Source of the DNA: Bacillota bacterium | Lineage (GTDB): Bacteria; Bacillota; Clostridia; Christensenellales; Aristaeellaceae | Assembly: GCA_023411375.1 (NCBI GenBank) | Contig: JAEYOW010000010.1 | Span: forward strand, 248,001-312,000 | Direction: 5' to 3' | Length of the DNA: 64,000 nucleotides | Part shown: piece after piece, positions 32,833 to 41,699 of the stretch | How the letters are laid out: every line of letters starts with the position of its first letter | Position numbering within the stretch: the stretch's first letter is position 1 | The notes under the pieces: model-generated | Database searches by the model: none | Told to the model about the DNA's origin: nothing | Seen by the model: the letters and a program-made list of their open reading frames with translations, nothing else | Position numbers and translations under genes: made by a program

Positions 32833-34053
32833 CTACCATGCGCCGCCAAGCATCATGCTCACCAGCGTGATCACCATACCGCCGGCCACGATGGAGCCAA
32901 GCTGGCCGGAAACGTTGGCGCTGATGGACTGCATCAGAATGAAATTATAGGGGTCCTCCTCCTTGGCCATCTTCTGAATGACCCGCGCGCTCATGGGGAA
33001 GGCCGAAATGCCCGCAGCGCCCACCATGGGGTTGATCTTATTTTTGCGGAACACGTTAAGCAGCTTGGCAAACAGCACGCCGCCCGCGGTATCAAACACA
33101 AAGGCGAACAGGCCGAGGCCCATAATCAGCAGCGTATCCAAACGCAGGAAGTTTTCGGCTACCATGGTGGAGCCGATGGTGATGCCCAGCAGGATGGTCA
33201 CAAGGTTTGCCAGCTCGCCCTGAGCAGTCTTGCTCAGACGCTCCAGCACGCCGCACTCACGAATCAGGTTGCCAAACATCAGGCTGCCGACCAGCGGGGC
33301 GCTCATCGGCACGATTATGCCCGCGACCACCGTAACGACGATCGGGAACAGAATCAGCGCGGTTTTGGAGGCGCGCTCCTCGTTGTAGTTCATGCGAATC
33401 ATGCGCTCCTTCTTGGAAGTCAGCGCACGGATGACCGGAGGCTGGATGACCGGCACCAGCGACATGTAGCTGTACGCGGCTACGCTGATGGGCGCCATGT
33501 AGTCTTTGAGGTCGAAGTGGTTGGCCACATAAAGGGTCGTCGGGCCGTCGGCCGCGCCGATGATGCCGATAGCCGAGGCCAGGCGGATAATCAGGCTGTC
33601 GTCGCCTGCCGTCGCGGGCAGCACGACGGGAATCAGCACCAGAGAAATCAGGAACGTGGCGAAGATGCCGAACTGGGCCGCCGCGCCGAAGAAAATCATG
33701 GACGGATCCTTAAGCAGGGGAGAAAAGTCGATCATCGCGCCCACGGCGATGAAGATCAAAATAGGAAACAGCTCATTTTTAATACCGGAATTGAACAGCA
33801 CCGTCAGAAACCCCTCGGAACCCAGCACGCTGGCGGCGGGATTCTTTGTTATTGCATCAATCACAGGCGGCAGGTTCGCCAGAATGGCGCCAAAACCGAT
33901 TGGCAGAAGCAGCGCGGGTTCATAGTCCTTTTTGATTGCCAGATAGATCAGCACGCCCGCAATGATGAACATAACAAGAGATTTTAAGCCGTTCGCCGTT
34001 CCCAGATAGAGAACGCCTCCGAACAGCTCCTTCAGTATTGCCCCAATGTCCAC
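32833..34053 (-). CDS. oadB: Beta subunit of a Na+-translocating carboxylate decarboxylase
   Basis: A 406-residue membrane protein with about nine helices that couples decarboxylation of carboxybiotin to Na+ export. Signature segments are IGIIGAADGPTTLYVANH, with the ion-binding Asp, GITIGSTMVAENFL, and MVGAAGISAFPMSARVIQ. The start is GTG with AAGGAGG 7 bases upstream and a TTGACT/TATAAT promoter beyond. The alpha (carboxyltransferase) and biotin-carrier subunits are not nearby, so substrate choice among oxaloacetate, methylmalonyl-CoA and glutaconyl-CoA is open. Confidence 0.93.
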   Translation of the reverse strand: MDIGAILKELFGGVLYLGTANGLKSLVMFIIAGVLIYLAIKKDYEPALLLPIGFGAILANLPPVIDAITKNPAASVLGSEGFLTVLFNSGIKNELFPILIFIAVGAMIDFSPLLKDPSMIFFGAAAQFGIFATFLISLVLIPVVLPATAGDDSLIIRLASAIGIIGAADGPTTLYVANHFDLKDYMAPISVAAYSYMSLVPVIQPPVIRALTSKKERMIRMNYNEERASKTALILFPIVVTVVAGIIVPMSAPLVGSLMFGNLIRECGVLERLSKTAQGELANLVTILLGITIGSTMVAENFLRLDTLLIMGLGLFAFVFDTAGGVLFAKLLNVFRKNKINPMVGAAGISAFPMSARVIQKMAKEEDPYNFILMQSISANVSGQLGSIVAGGMVITLVSMMLGGAW

Positions 34054-34113
34054 GTCGTTTCCTCCTTAAATATATGCGTGTTATGGCAACATCCTTCCAT
34101 GATGCTCCTTCGC

Positions 34114-34143
34114 ATTATATCATCAGAGGCCATGGAAAGTCAA
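34114..34143 (-). promoter_or_regulatory. Promoter of the decarboxylase cluster
   Basis: On the minus strand TTGACT, an 18-base spacer and a perfect TATAAT, about 60 bases before the oadB start. The remaining sequence up to 34296 shows no gene. Confidence 0.78.
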
Positions 34144-34296
34144 AAGCCAATTAGGCTTAACCTGCCGTTCTTTTGTCAAATCCGTCCACTCCATCCGCCT
34201 CATCGGAAAGCTTTGGGCCGGCGCTGATTTTCTTAGCGAATTCTTTGCCGGCTGGGAAACAATTCAAGCAATTTCTTTATTGGGTAAACGTCCTTT

Positions 34297-34788
34297 CTAT
34301 TCCGCAAGCTGTTTTTCGTATGCCAAAAAGCATAGTCCGTACATCCCCGCCTCTCCGGCCTCGCGGTAGCCCGCCACGCGGTACAACCGGTTTGCTGAAG
34401 CGTTTCTTTTATCGCAAAGAAGATGCACGGCGCGGTATCCCAGGCCGGCAGCCTTACGCTCGGCAGCCTCCAGCAGCCCGCGCCCCTCTCCCTTATGCCG
34501 GCGCGACGGAGCCACGCAAAGCCGGCAAAGGACGCACGGCCTGTCCGCGAACCGGAACGCAAGGCCGATTTCCTCCACATCATCGAATGGAAGCAGCGAC
34601 ACGGCGCCTAGGGCTTCCGTCCCGCCGCCATACAGATACAGCGCGCCCATTGCGATATCCTCATCAATGACCGCGTCGTTTGGATATTCCTCGTTCCAGC
34701 AGGTATCGCCCAGCTCCACGCACGCGCGGTAAAGCCTCCGTACGGCCTCACGGTCGGAAAGTTCCGCTTTTCGCAGCGCTATGCCCAT
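34297..34788 (-). CDS. GNAT-family N-acetyltransferase
   Basis: A 163-residue acyl-CoA-dependent acyltransferase. The acetyl-CoA binding motif A is CRLCVAPSRRHKGEGRGLLE (about 87-106; the usual Q/RxxGxG/A is RHKGEG), followed by the helix and the NRLYRVAGYREAG end motif typical of small-molecule or protein N-acetyltransferases. The start overlaps the MATE transporter gene by 10 bases, so the pair is probably coexpressed. Substrate unknown; a link with drug resistance is only suggested by the efflux partner. Confidence 0.88.
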   Translation of the reverse strand: MGIALRKAELSDREAVRRLYRACVELGDTCWNEEYPNDAVIDEDIAMGALYLYGGGTEALGAVSLLPFDDVEEIGLAFRFADRPCVLCRLCVAPSRRHKGEGRGLLEAAERKAAGLGYRAVHLLCDKRNASANRLYRVAGYREAGEAGMYGLCFLAYEKQLAE

Positions 34789-36134
34789 GCTTCCTCCGCT
34801 CCCCTTTCACGCCTGCTCATCCGCCAAAACCAGAACACGCACAGTGCGATTTGCACCACGGTCGAAGCGGGCGTCGCCAGCCCGATTTTGAACAACGACG
34901 TATCCGGAAGGCGGCTCATCAGATAGGAAACGGGTATGCGAACGCCAAACGCGCCCATGATGCCCTGAGCCATGACGAACGTGGTCTGCCCGCAGCCGTT
35001 GAAATAGCCGATAAAGCAAAACAGAAAGGACACCAGCAGCGTATCGATCGCATAGGCGCGCAGGTAATCCGCCGCCGCCGCGATGACCCTCGCATCACGC
35101 GCAAAAACAGATGCGAGCAAGCCGCCGTGAAAAAAGCCCAGATAGCCAAGGATAAGCCCCGCCAAAAAGGATACGCCCATGCCGTACGCCATGGCCCGCC
35201 TGGCGCGCCCGCTCCGTCCCGCGCCAATGTTCTGCGCCACAAAAGCGCTCATGGACTGCATGAATGCGGAGGGAAGCAGCAAAATGAAGCCGCAAAGCCT
35301 TTCGGCCACGCCAACGCCAGCCGACGGAACCACGCCCAGCACGTTTACTATCGCCATGATCACCATAAAAGAACAGCTTACCAGAAATTCCTGAAGCGCG
35401 ACGGGCGCGCCCAGCCTGAGCGTTTTTCCCATCAAGTCGCGGTTGAAGCGAACCTGGGCGCGCGTCGTCGGGAAAGGGAGGCCGCGCCTTTTCACAATCA
35501 GCACAGACAGCAGCACGCTGACCAGCTGCGCAAGAACCGTCGCCAGCGCCACGCCGGATACGCCCCATTGAAAAACCGCGACAAACAGCAGGTCGAGCAG
35601 CACATTCGCCACGCACGCGATGGCAACGGCAACCAGAGGCGTTTTGGAATCTCCCACGCCGCGAAAAATACTGCCCAACACGTTATATGCCACAATAAAC
35701 GCCGCGCCCGCGCCGCAGATACGCACATAATCCTCCGTGGCGGCGAGCGCCTCCGCCGGGGCCTGCATCAGCCTGGAAAGCGCACCCGCATAGGGAACCG
35801 TCAACGCGGTCGCCGCCAGCCCTACAACCGCGAACAGGCATATGGCGGACCCCGCCGCGTCGCCCGCGCTCCCGGCGTCGCCCTGGCCTAACTTTTGTCC
35901 CAGCAGCACCGTCGTACCCATCGCAAGCCCGGTGATTACCACCGTTAGCATATGCAGAATCTGACTTCCCGTCGATACCGCCGAAACGTCCGCCGCCGTA
36001 CAGAACCGGCCGATAACCAGCAGGTCCACGGCGCCGTACATGGTTTGCAAAATCAGCGCAATCAGCACCGGCAGCGTAAATCGCAGCAGCGGGGACAGAA
36101 TTTTTCCGTGAGTAAAGGTCATTTGCTTTTGCAT
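34779..36134 (-). CDS. MATE-family cation/drug antiporter
   Basis: A 451-residue protein with twelve predicted helices in two similar halves, the usual MATE length and layout. The first half begins with LLRFTLPVLIALILQTMYGAVD and contains VIGRFCTAADVSAVSTGSQI. The second half starts near LRLGAPVALQEFLVSCSFMV. It is expected to export organic cations or drugs in exchange for Na+ or H+. GGAGGG precedes the ATG. It is the first gene of a two-gene unit with a GNAT acetyltransferase. Confidence 0.93.
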   Translation of the reverse strand: MQKQMTFTHGKILSPLLRFTLPVLIALILQTMYGAVDLLVIGRFCTAADVSAVSTGSQILHMLTVVITGLAMGTTVLLGQKLGQGDAGSAGDAAGSAICLFAVVGLAATALTVPYAGALSRLMQAPAEALAATEDYVRICGAGAAFIVAYNVLGSIFRGVGDSKTPLVAVAIACVANVLLDLLFVAVFQWGVSGVALATVLAQLVSVLLSVLIVKRRGLPFPTTRAQVRFNRDLMGKTLRLGAPVALQEFLVSCSFMVIMAIVNVLGVVPSAGVGVAERLCGFILLLPSAFMQSMSAFVAQNIGAGRSGRARRAMAYGMGVSFLAGLILGYLGFFHGGLLASVFARDARVIAAAADYLRAYAIDTLLVSFLFCFIGYFNGCGQTTFVMAQGIMGAFGVRIPVSYLMSRLPDTSLFKIGLATPASTVVQIALCVFWFWRMSRRERGAEEAWA

Positions 36135-36295
36135 GCGATCCCTCCGAAACAGCGCCGAAAGCTGTCCGGCAAGCCGAAATTCCGTTTCCAGGCAGGCTTA
36201 TTGTAACAGGAATCCGTCTGCTGTCAATCCGTGAAAAAATTGGGAACAAGGTAAACGGCTATTTCGTCCCATATGGTAAAGGAGGATTGATAACC

Positions 36296-38182
36296 ATGAC
36301 AAAGGCTTACCGTTTCAACGCACCCGCACTGTTATGCCTGCTGCTCTGCCTGTGTATTTTGATACCCGTTGTCGCGCCGCGCGCATCCCTGGCAGAAATG
36401 CCCGCCTTTACCCAAACCCTTGCCGAGGGCGACGAGGGTGAGGCGGTACGCGCTTTACAGGAACGCCTCACACAGCTTGGCTACTACTCTGGAGCGGTCA
36501 ACGGCCGCTTTGACGCGCCGACCTCCGAGGCGCTCATGCTTTTCCAGCGCCGCAACGCGCTGCTGGAAAGCGGCATGCTGGATGAAATAACGCACCGGGT
36601 GCTCTACTCGGACGCCGCCGTTGCCTGGTCGCCGGATACCGCCCTGGAGGAGGCGTACGCCATGGATTCGGCCGGCACGGTCCTGTCCGCCGCCCCCAGC
36701 GGCGCGGCCAGCCGGGCCGCCGGCGTCAATTGGTCGGCATGGAATTTTGGCCCGTACGTTCCCGAGGATTACAACACCAACGAGTACGGCCATTTTGAGG
36801 AAAACCGCTTTCTTTCCACAGCAACCGCCCCCCTGTCCACCTTCGCGGCGGATGTGGACACGGCATCCTACGCCCAGCTCCGCGCCAAAATTCTCTCGGG
36901 CGTCAGCGTGCCGGCCGACAGCGTGCGCATTGAGGAAATGCTCAACTATTTTCATTATGACTATGCAAAACCCGCAAGCGGCGAACCCTTCGGTGTAACG
37001 ATGGAACTTGCGGACTGTCCCTGGAACAGAGAAACAAAGCTGCTGCTGATCGGCCTTCAGGCGCAGGAAATTCCAAAGGAAGAGCGTCCCGCGCAAAATC
37101 TCGTCTTCTTAATCGACGTTTCCGGCAGCATGGATATGCCCAATAAGCTTCCGCTGGTTAAGCGCGCGTTTCTGCTATTGCTTGACGAGCTCTCGCCCGA
37201 GGACACCGTTTCCATCGTCACGTACGCTTCCCAGGACGCCGTCGTTTTGGACGGCGTGCGCGCGGGTGAGAAAACCGCCATCATGGAGGCCGTCAACAAC
37301 CTGACGGCGGGCGGAATGACGGCCGGCGCGGCGGGGATTCAGACCGCTTACGAGCTTGCCGAAAAGCACCTGATCCCGGGCGGCGGCAACCGCGTGCTGC
37401 TTGCCACGGACGGCGACTTAAACATCGGTGTGAGCGACGAGGGCAGCCTTGTGCGGCTGGTGGAGGAAAAGAAGAAAAGCGGCGTATTCCTAAGCGTTCT
37501 TGGATTTGGCGACGGCAATTACAAGGATAACAAGCTGGAAGCGCTGGCGGATCACGGCGACGGTAATTACAGCTATATCGACACCATCTATGAGGCGCGG
37601 CGGGCGCTGGTAACGGAGATTGGCGCGACGTTTTTGACCGTCGCCAGGGATGTGAAGCTTCAGCTGGATTTCAACCCCAGTCAGCTTAAGGGCTACCGTC
37701 TTATCGGCTATGAAAACCGCCTGATGGCCGCCGAGGATTTTACCGACGACAGTAAGGACGGCGGCGAAATTGGAAGCGGCCACCGCGTGACCGTGCTGTA
37801 TGAGCTTGTTCCGGTTGGAAGCTCCTTTGACATCGGCGAGACGCAAAGCAAATATCAGGCCATGTCCGGAAACGGCGGAGATGAATGGCTGACGCTGAGC
37901 ATTCGCGCAAAGCCTCCCGAGGGGAACGAAAGCAAGCTCTATACCTATCCGCTTTCCGGCAACGCGCTGTCCGGCACGCCAAGCGACAACCTGCGCTTTG
38001 CCGCAGCGGTCGCGGAGACGGGCATGCTGCTGCGCGGCAGCGAATGGAAGGGAGACGCGACCTATGAAAGCGCTTTGGACCTTCTGCGAAGCTGCGAAGC
38101 CGTGACCGGGGACGTCTACAAGGAAGAGTTCCTGTACCTGGTTACGCTTTTGAACCGGACTTCGGCGCTGTCCGCTCAATAG
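36296..38182 (+). CDS. Secreted von Willebrand factor A protein with peptidoglycan-binding domain (YfbK-like)
   Basis: A 628-residue exported protein. Signal peptide about 1-33 (core LLCLLLCLCILIPVV). Residues about 44-103 form a PG_binding_1 domain (EGDEGEAVRALQERLTQLGY). Then comes the YfbK-type N-terminal region with EENRFLSTATAPLSTFAAD, the vWA domain with a complete MIDAS start DVSGSMD (274-280), and a YfbK-type C-terminal region from about 450. The domain order suggests a cell-wall-attached, metal-dependent adhesion or assembly platform. The ATG at 36296 has AAAGGAGG 10 bases ahead; a TTG three codons earlier is too close. It is divergent from the MATE gene and monocistronic. Confidence 0.9.
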   Translation: MTKAYRFNAPALLCLLLCLCILIPVVAPRASLAEMPAFTQTLAEGDEGEAVRALQERLTQLGYYSGAVNGRFDAPTSEALMLFQRRNALLESGMLDEITHRVLYSDAAVAWSPDTALEEAYAMDSAGTVLSAAPSGAASRAAGVNWSAWNFGPYVPEDYNTNEYGHFEENRFLSTATAPLSTFAADVDTASYAQLRAKILSGVSVPADSVRIEEMLNYFHYDYAKPASGEPFGVTMELADCPWNRETKLLLIGLQAQEIPKEERPAQNLVFLIDVSGSMDMPNKLPLVKRAFLLLLDELSPEDTVSIVTYASQDAVVLDGVRAGEKTAIMEAVNNLTAGGMTAGAAGIQTAYELAEKHLIPGGGNRVLLATDGDLNIGVSDEGSLVRLVEEKKKSGVFLSVLGFGDGNYKDNKLEALADHGDGNYSYIDTIYEARRALVTEIGATFLTVARDVKLQLDFNPSQLKGYRLIGYENRLMAAEDFTDDSKDGGEIGSGHRVTVLYELVPVGSSFDIGETQSKYQAMSGNGGDEWLTLSIRAKPPEGNESKLYTYPLSGNALSGTPSDNLRFAAAVAETGMLLRGSEWKGDATYESALDLLRSCEAVTGDVYKEEFLYLVTLLNRTSALSAQ

Positions 38183-38208
38183 GCAAAGGTTATTCAATCA
38201 CTTGCGCA

Positions 38209-38237
38209 TTGAAATTGCACCGCCGCTGTCGTATAAT
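38209..38237 (+). promoter_or_regulatory. Strong promoter of the second Gfo/Idh gene
   Basis: TTGAAA, a 17-base spacer and a perfect TATAAT, 55 bases before the start codon. Confidence 0.82.
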
Positions 38238-38291
38238 GGCCCCATCCATGGGCAATCTTGTTAAAATCCAGCCCAATAAGGAGGTCATCCC

Positions 38292-39389
38292 ATGAGCAAG
38301 AAGGAAATCAATATCGGCATTATCGGCTGCGGCGGCATTGCCAACGGCAAGCATATGCCCGCGCTGTCCAAGGTGGAGGGCGTCAGGCTAACCGCGTTTT
38401 GCGACGTCGACCTCCCGCGCGCCGAAAAGGCCGCAAAGGCGTTTGGCATACCCGGCGCGGCGGTGTGCGCGGATTACCGCGAGCTGCTTCAAAACCCCGA
38501 GGTACAGGTCGTCCATGTGCTGACGCCCAATTCAAGCCACAGCGAAATCTCCTGCGCCGCCATGCGCGCGGGCAAGGACGTCATGTGCGAAAAGCCCATG
38601 GCCATCAACACCGCCGAGGCGCAAAAAATGCTGGATTGCCAGATGGAAACCGGACGCAGGCTTTCCATCGGCTATCAAAACCGCTTCCGTCCCGAGTGCC
38701 TGTACCTGAAAAAATGCTGTGAAAACGGCGAGATGGGCGAAATTTATTACGCCCGTGCGCAGGCCGTCCGCCGCAGGGCCGTACCCACCTGGGGCGTATT
38801 TCTGGACGCGGAAAAGCAGGGCGGCGGCCCATTGATTGACATCGGCACCCATGCGCTGGACCTGACCCTGTGGTGCATGGACAACTATGAGCCGCAAATG
38901 GTCGTCGGCACGGTATACCGCAAGCTGGGCGGCCGCGAAAACGCAGCCAACATGTGGGGCAGCTGGGATCCAAAACGCTACACCGTGGAGGACAGCGCCT
39001 TCGGCTTTGTACGCATGAAAAACGGGGCTACCATCTATCTTGAAAGCAGCTGGGCGCTCAACACCCTGCTGGTCGACGAGGCCAAAACCATCCTGTGCGG
39101 CACCGAGGGCGGCGCGGATATGCTGGGAAGCAGCGAGGCTCCCCTGCGCTTAAACGGCGAAAAGTATTCCAAAACTTTTGAAACCTATCCCGGCCTCGGC
39201 GCGGGCAAGGTGGATTATTACAGCGGAGAAAGCGCCGACCCCGGCGTGGCGGAAGCACAGAGCTGGATTGGCTATCTGCGCGGAGAAAATCCGCTTGTAA
39301 CCAAGCCCGTTGAGGCGCTTGTGGTCACGCGCATTCTGGAGGCGATTTACGAAAGCGGAAAGACTGGAAAACCCGTATTCTTCGAGTGA
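38292..39389 (+). CDS. Gfo/Idh/MocA-family oxidoreductase
   Basis: A 365-residue NAD(P)-dependent sugar oxidoreductase. The Rossmann start is NIGIIGCGGIANGKHMPAL, the cofactor/substrate Lys is in MCEKPMA, and the catalytic-His region is GGGPLIDIGTHALDLTLWCM. The GIANGKHMP start groups it with many Bacteroidetes and clostridial inositol- or glycoside-oxidising members rather than with the enzyme at 11858. It is a single gene with its own promoter and terminator, and substrate cannot be named. C-glycoside 3-oxidases (DgpA-like) belong to this wider family. Confidence 0.88.
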   Translation: MSKKEINIGIIGCGGIANGKHMPALSKVEGVRLTAFCDVDLPRAEKAAKAFGIPGAAVCADYRELLQNPEVQVVHVLTPNSSHSEISCAAMRAGKDVMCEKPMAINTAEAQKMLDCQMETGRRLSIGYQNRFRPECLYLKKCCENGEMGEIYYARAQAVRRRAVPTWGVFLDAEKQGGGPLIDIGTHALDLTLWCMDNYEPQMVVGTVYRKLGGRENAANMWGSWDPKRYTVEDSAFGFVRMKNGATIYLESSWALNTLLVDEAKTILCGTEGGADMLGSSEAPLRLNGEKYSKTFETYPGLGAGKVDYYSGESADPGVAEAQSWIGYLRGENPLVTKPVEALVVTRILEAIYESGKTGKPVFFE

Positions 39390-39417
39390 TTCTCATTGAT
39401 TAAACAATATACGTTTT

Positions 39418-39453
39418 GCCCATATCCCAGGCAAAGGGATATGGGCTTTTTTT
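39418..39453 (+). terminator. Terminator of the second Gfo/Idh gene
   Basis: An 11-bp perfect stem (GCCCATATCCC with GGGATATGGGC) followed by seven T. Confidence 0.93.
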
Positions 39454-39515
39454 GTATTTTGTTTTACATGGGGGCCCGCCGTTACGCCCGTTGATAGCAA
39501 CGTGCTTCCTTTTTC

Positions 39516-40001
39516 CTACTGCCTCGACCTTCTGCGCATTTCCTTCCGTTTCTTTCCTGCCTCAAAATCCGCGCGCTCCTCGTCGGTTTCCAGCGCGAGC
39601 ATCGGCACCCGAGTGGGCCTGCCGTCCGCGTCCAGCGCGACCATGGTTAAAAAGGCACGGTTTACATGCAGCCGCTCGTTAAGCCTGCCCATGCGCTCCA
39701 CATAGGTATCCACACAGACCTCCATGCTTGTGTTGCCCACATAGGTCACCCGGCCCAACAGCGTTATGGTGTCGTTAAGATGGGCGGGAGCCAGAAATTC
39801 CAGATGGTCCACCGCCGCCGTCAATATTTCGCTTTCAGAGTGACGCCTGGCCACCACGCCCGCAACTACGTCAATCCACTGCATCAGCATACCGCCGAAC
39901 AGGTTAAAGCCCGCGTTGACATCCACCGGCATGACGATATGCACCTGCTCGGCCCGGCTTGCCGATACGGGCTTGACAGGACGCCCAACTTCGTTTTCCA
40001 T
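39516..40001 (-). CDS. Acyl-CoA thioesterase (hotdog fold)
   Basis: A 161-residue single-hotdog protein of the YciA/acyl-CoA hydrolase group. HIVMPVDVNAGFNLFGGMLM contains the active-site Asn/Asp region before the long helix MQWIDVVAGVVARRH. LEFLAPAHLNDTITLLGRV is the following beta-strand pair. It hydrolyses acyl-CoA in the cytoplasm; chain-length preference is unknown. The end is basic (KKRKEMRRRSRQ). It starts 12 bases after the glycosyltransferase-like gene, so the two probably share a transcript, though no functional link is obvious. Confidence 0.9.
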   Translation of the reverse strand: MENEVGRPVKPVSASRAEQVHIVMPVDVNAGFNLFGGMLMQWIDVVAGVVARRHSESEILTAAVDHLEFLAPAHLNDTITLLGRVTYVGNTSMEVCVDTYVERMGRLNERLHVNRAFLTMVALDADGRPTRVPMLALETDEERADFEAGKKRKEMRRRSRQ

Positions 40002-40013
40002 GAAAATCCCCCT

Positions 40014-41567
40014 TTATTTATCCTGTTTGCGCTCCCCGCGCCATGGCGGGGGCAGATCGTTGAGCAGCTTGCGGTACGGCGCGCTCAGCAGTTCCGGAGC
40101 AAAGGCCGTATGCATCAGCAGGTGCCTGGCGGGCATTTTATGCAGCGTGAACAGGTCCGGATATTGATTCACCAGCCGTTCCCAAAGCACCTTCTCGCTG
40201 AAACCTCGTTTCATCTCCGCATCCATCTGCGTAATCGCGTTTACCTCTCTCGCCAGCAGCCTGAGCCTTGAAACCGGCGCAATAATGAAGGACAAGTCCG
40301 GAATTGCGTTCACCGTTGCCAGATGCACCCTGTCGTCCATCAAATGGGAAAAATCCGGGGCGGCCTGGGGGCAGATGGGATGCGTCATCAAATCGGCGTT
40401 TGCCCACGCGACATGCGTGAACTCCGGGTGTCTCTGCGCGGCGCGCGCCAAAAGCAGTATTTTACTCCGCCGCATGTGCTGCGCGGGCGTCATTCCCTGC
40501 GCGAGAAGGCTTTTGGGCAACACCGCGTTATCGGGATAGCTCCATGTATTTGGGAAACCCGCCCGCAAAAGGCGCTCCTGCCCGCCCCCCGTATACAGCA
40601 GGATGGGCAGGTTCAAGACCCCTTTCATAAAGCCGAAGCGCAAAACATAAACGGGAATGGGCTTTTTCGGCTTTGGCAGGTCGATAAAGGCGGTTACAAC
40701 CAGCGGCATTCCTCCACTCCGCGTGCGCGACAGAATCGCCCTCGCCCGCTGCGATACCGCCAGCGCGTGCGGAAGCTGCTGCGCGTATGTGTTCTCAACC
40801 GTGAACAACCCCCATGTGGTTTTGACGCCCGCCCGCTTCTGCTCATAACGAAACCCCGCCATCTGCTCAAAACGGGCGAGAGTGGTTCCGGGCAGCGCGT
40901 TTTCCACAGGCCGCCTCAGCCGCCTCGCGGGCGCGGGTACAAGCGGCCACAGCGCCGGGCGGTCCAGCGCATAAACGGGAAAGCCCGCCATATACGCGGC
41001 GATGGAAAGCGTATCTGTCTCCGGATCGGCGCGGCGCAAAAACTCCGTCGGCCCAAAGAACAGCGCCGGGTCAACCGCCAGCGTTCGCACCGGCGCCGCG
41101 CTGCATACCAGAGGCAGGCCGCGCTCAATCAATACGCCGTCCGCCTCAAAGTTTTCAGCAAAGGCCGGAAGGTAGGGCTCCGGGGGTAGCCCCTCGCTGG
41201 CGGCGCTTATCATGCCTGTCATCAGGGCGTTTCTTTCGGACGATTTGCGCAGGCGGGCATACAGGGTACCGTCCCACTTCTCCGCAAAGCCATACGGACC
41301 CAACAGGGTCAGAAAGTGCGTTTCGTCCGTCAAAAGCGGTTGAAGGCCGCGCAGGCCCGCACGCTCGTCAAAAAACAGAACGCAGCCATGTCCAAGCACG
41401 CCGCCGCTTTGCCTGAGGTCCGCAAAATCGCCCTCAAACCTGCCGTCAACGGCAAAGCGCACGCCAAACGGGTTCGAAGCGGCGGACAGCGCCGCAAGCA
41501 CCGTTTCCACCGCTTCCTCCGCGGAGGACAAGCCAAAAATCGCCACGAGCATGCGCGCCGTCAACAA
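40014..41567 (-). CDS. Probable two-domain glycosyltransferase
   Basis: About 517 residues. The N-terminal part begins MLVAIFGLSSAEEAVETVLA and has LSIAAYMAGFPVYALDRPAL, resembling the GT-A proteins that modify hydroxyproline or Skp1 with GlcNAc (GLCNAC family). The C-terminal part (from about 285) starts PLVVTAFIDLPKPK and has FTHVAWANADLM, similar in style to the HtrL/YibB family of sugar transferases. The TTG at 41567 has AAGGAGG 8 bases ahead; an ATG 15 bases later and one 36 bases earlier lack that spacing. It is divergent from capF-capG, which supports a surface-glycan role. Assignment is tentative. Confidence 0.6.
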   Translation of the reverse strand: MLTARMLVAIFGLSSAEEAVETVLAALSAASNPFGVRFAVDGRFEGDFADLRQSGGVLGHGCVLFFDERAGLRGLQPLLTDETHFLTLLGPYGFAEKWDGTLYARLRKSSERNALMTGMISAASEGLPPEPYLPAFAENFEADGVLIERGLPLVCSAAPVRTLAVDPALFFGPTEFLRRADPETDTLSIAAYMAGFPVYALDRPALWPLVPAPARRLRRPVENALPGTTLARFEQMAGFRYEQKRAGVKTTWGLFTVENTYAQQLPHALAVSQRARAILSRTRSGGMPLVVTAFIDLPKPKKPIPVYVLRFGFMKGVLNLPILLYTGGGQERLLRAGFPNTWSYPDNAVLPKSLLAQGMTPAQHMRRSKILLLARAAQRHPEFTHVAWANADLMTHPICPQAAPDFSHLMDDRVHLATVNAIPDLSFIIAPVSRLRLLAREVNAITQMDAEMKRGFSEKVLWERLVNQYPDLFTLHKMPARHLLMHTAFAPELLSAPYRKLLNDLPPPWRGERKQDK

Positions 41568-41634
41568 TATTTCCGCCTCCTTTGTAGCAATGCCGCGCTT
41601 CATTATAAATGAGGTTTGTGCGCCGCGTCAAGCG

Positions 41635-41663
41635 TTGACACGCCTCCGCGCTTCCTGTATCAT
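41635..41663 (+). promoter_or_regulatory. Promoter of capF-capG
   Basis: A perfect TTGACA, a 17-base spacer and TATCAT, 37 bases before the TTG start. Confidence 0.82.
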
Positions 41664-41699
41664 ACAGGTGGCAACAAACGCGCAAGGAGGTTTTTTTGT

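Noticed and set aside
34680..35891. 403-residue plus-strand reading frame
   Set aside because: Lies antisense to the MATE and GNAT genes; Arg/His/Gln-rich composition with no domain, typical of a shadow frame in GC-rich DNA.
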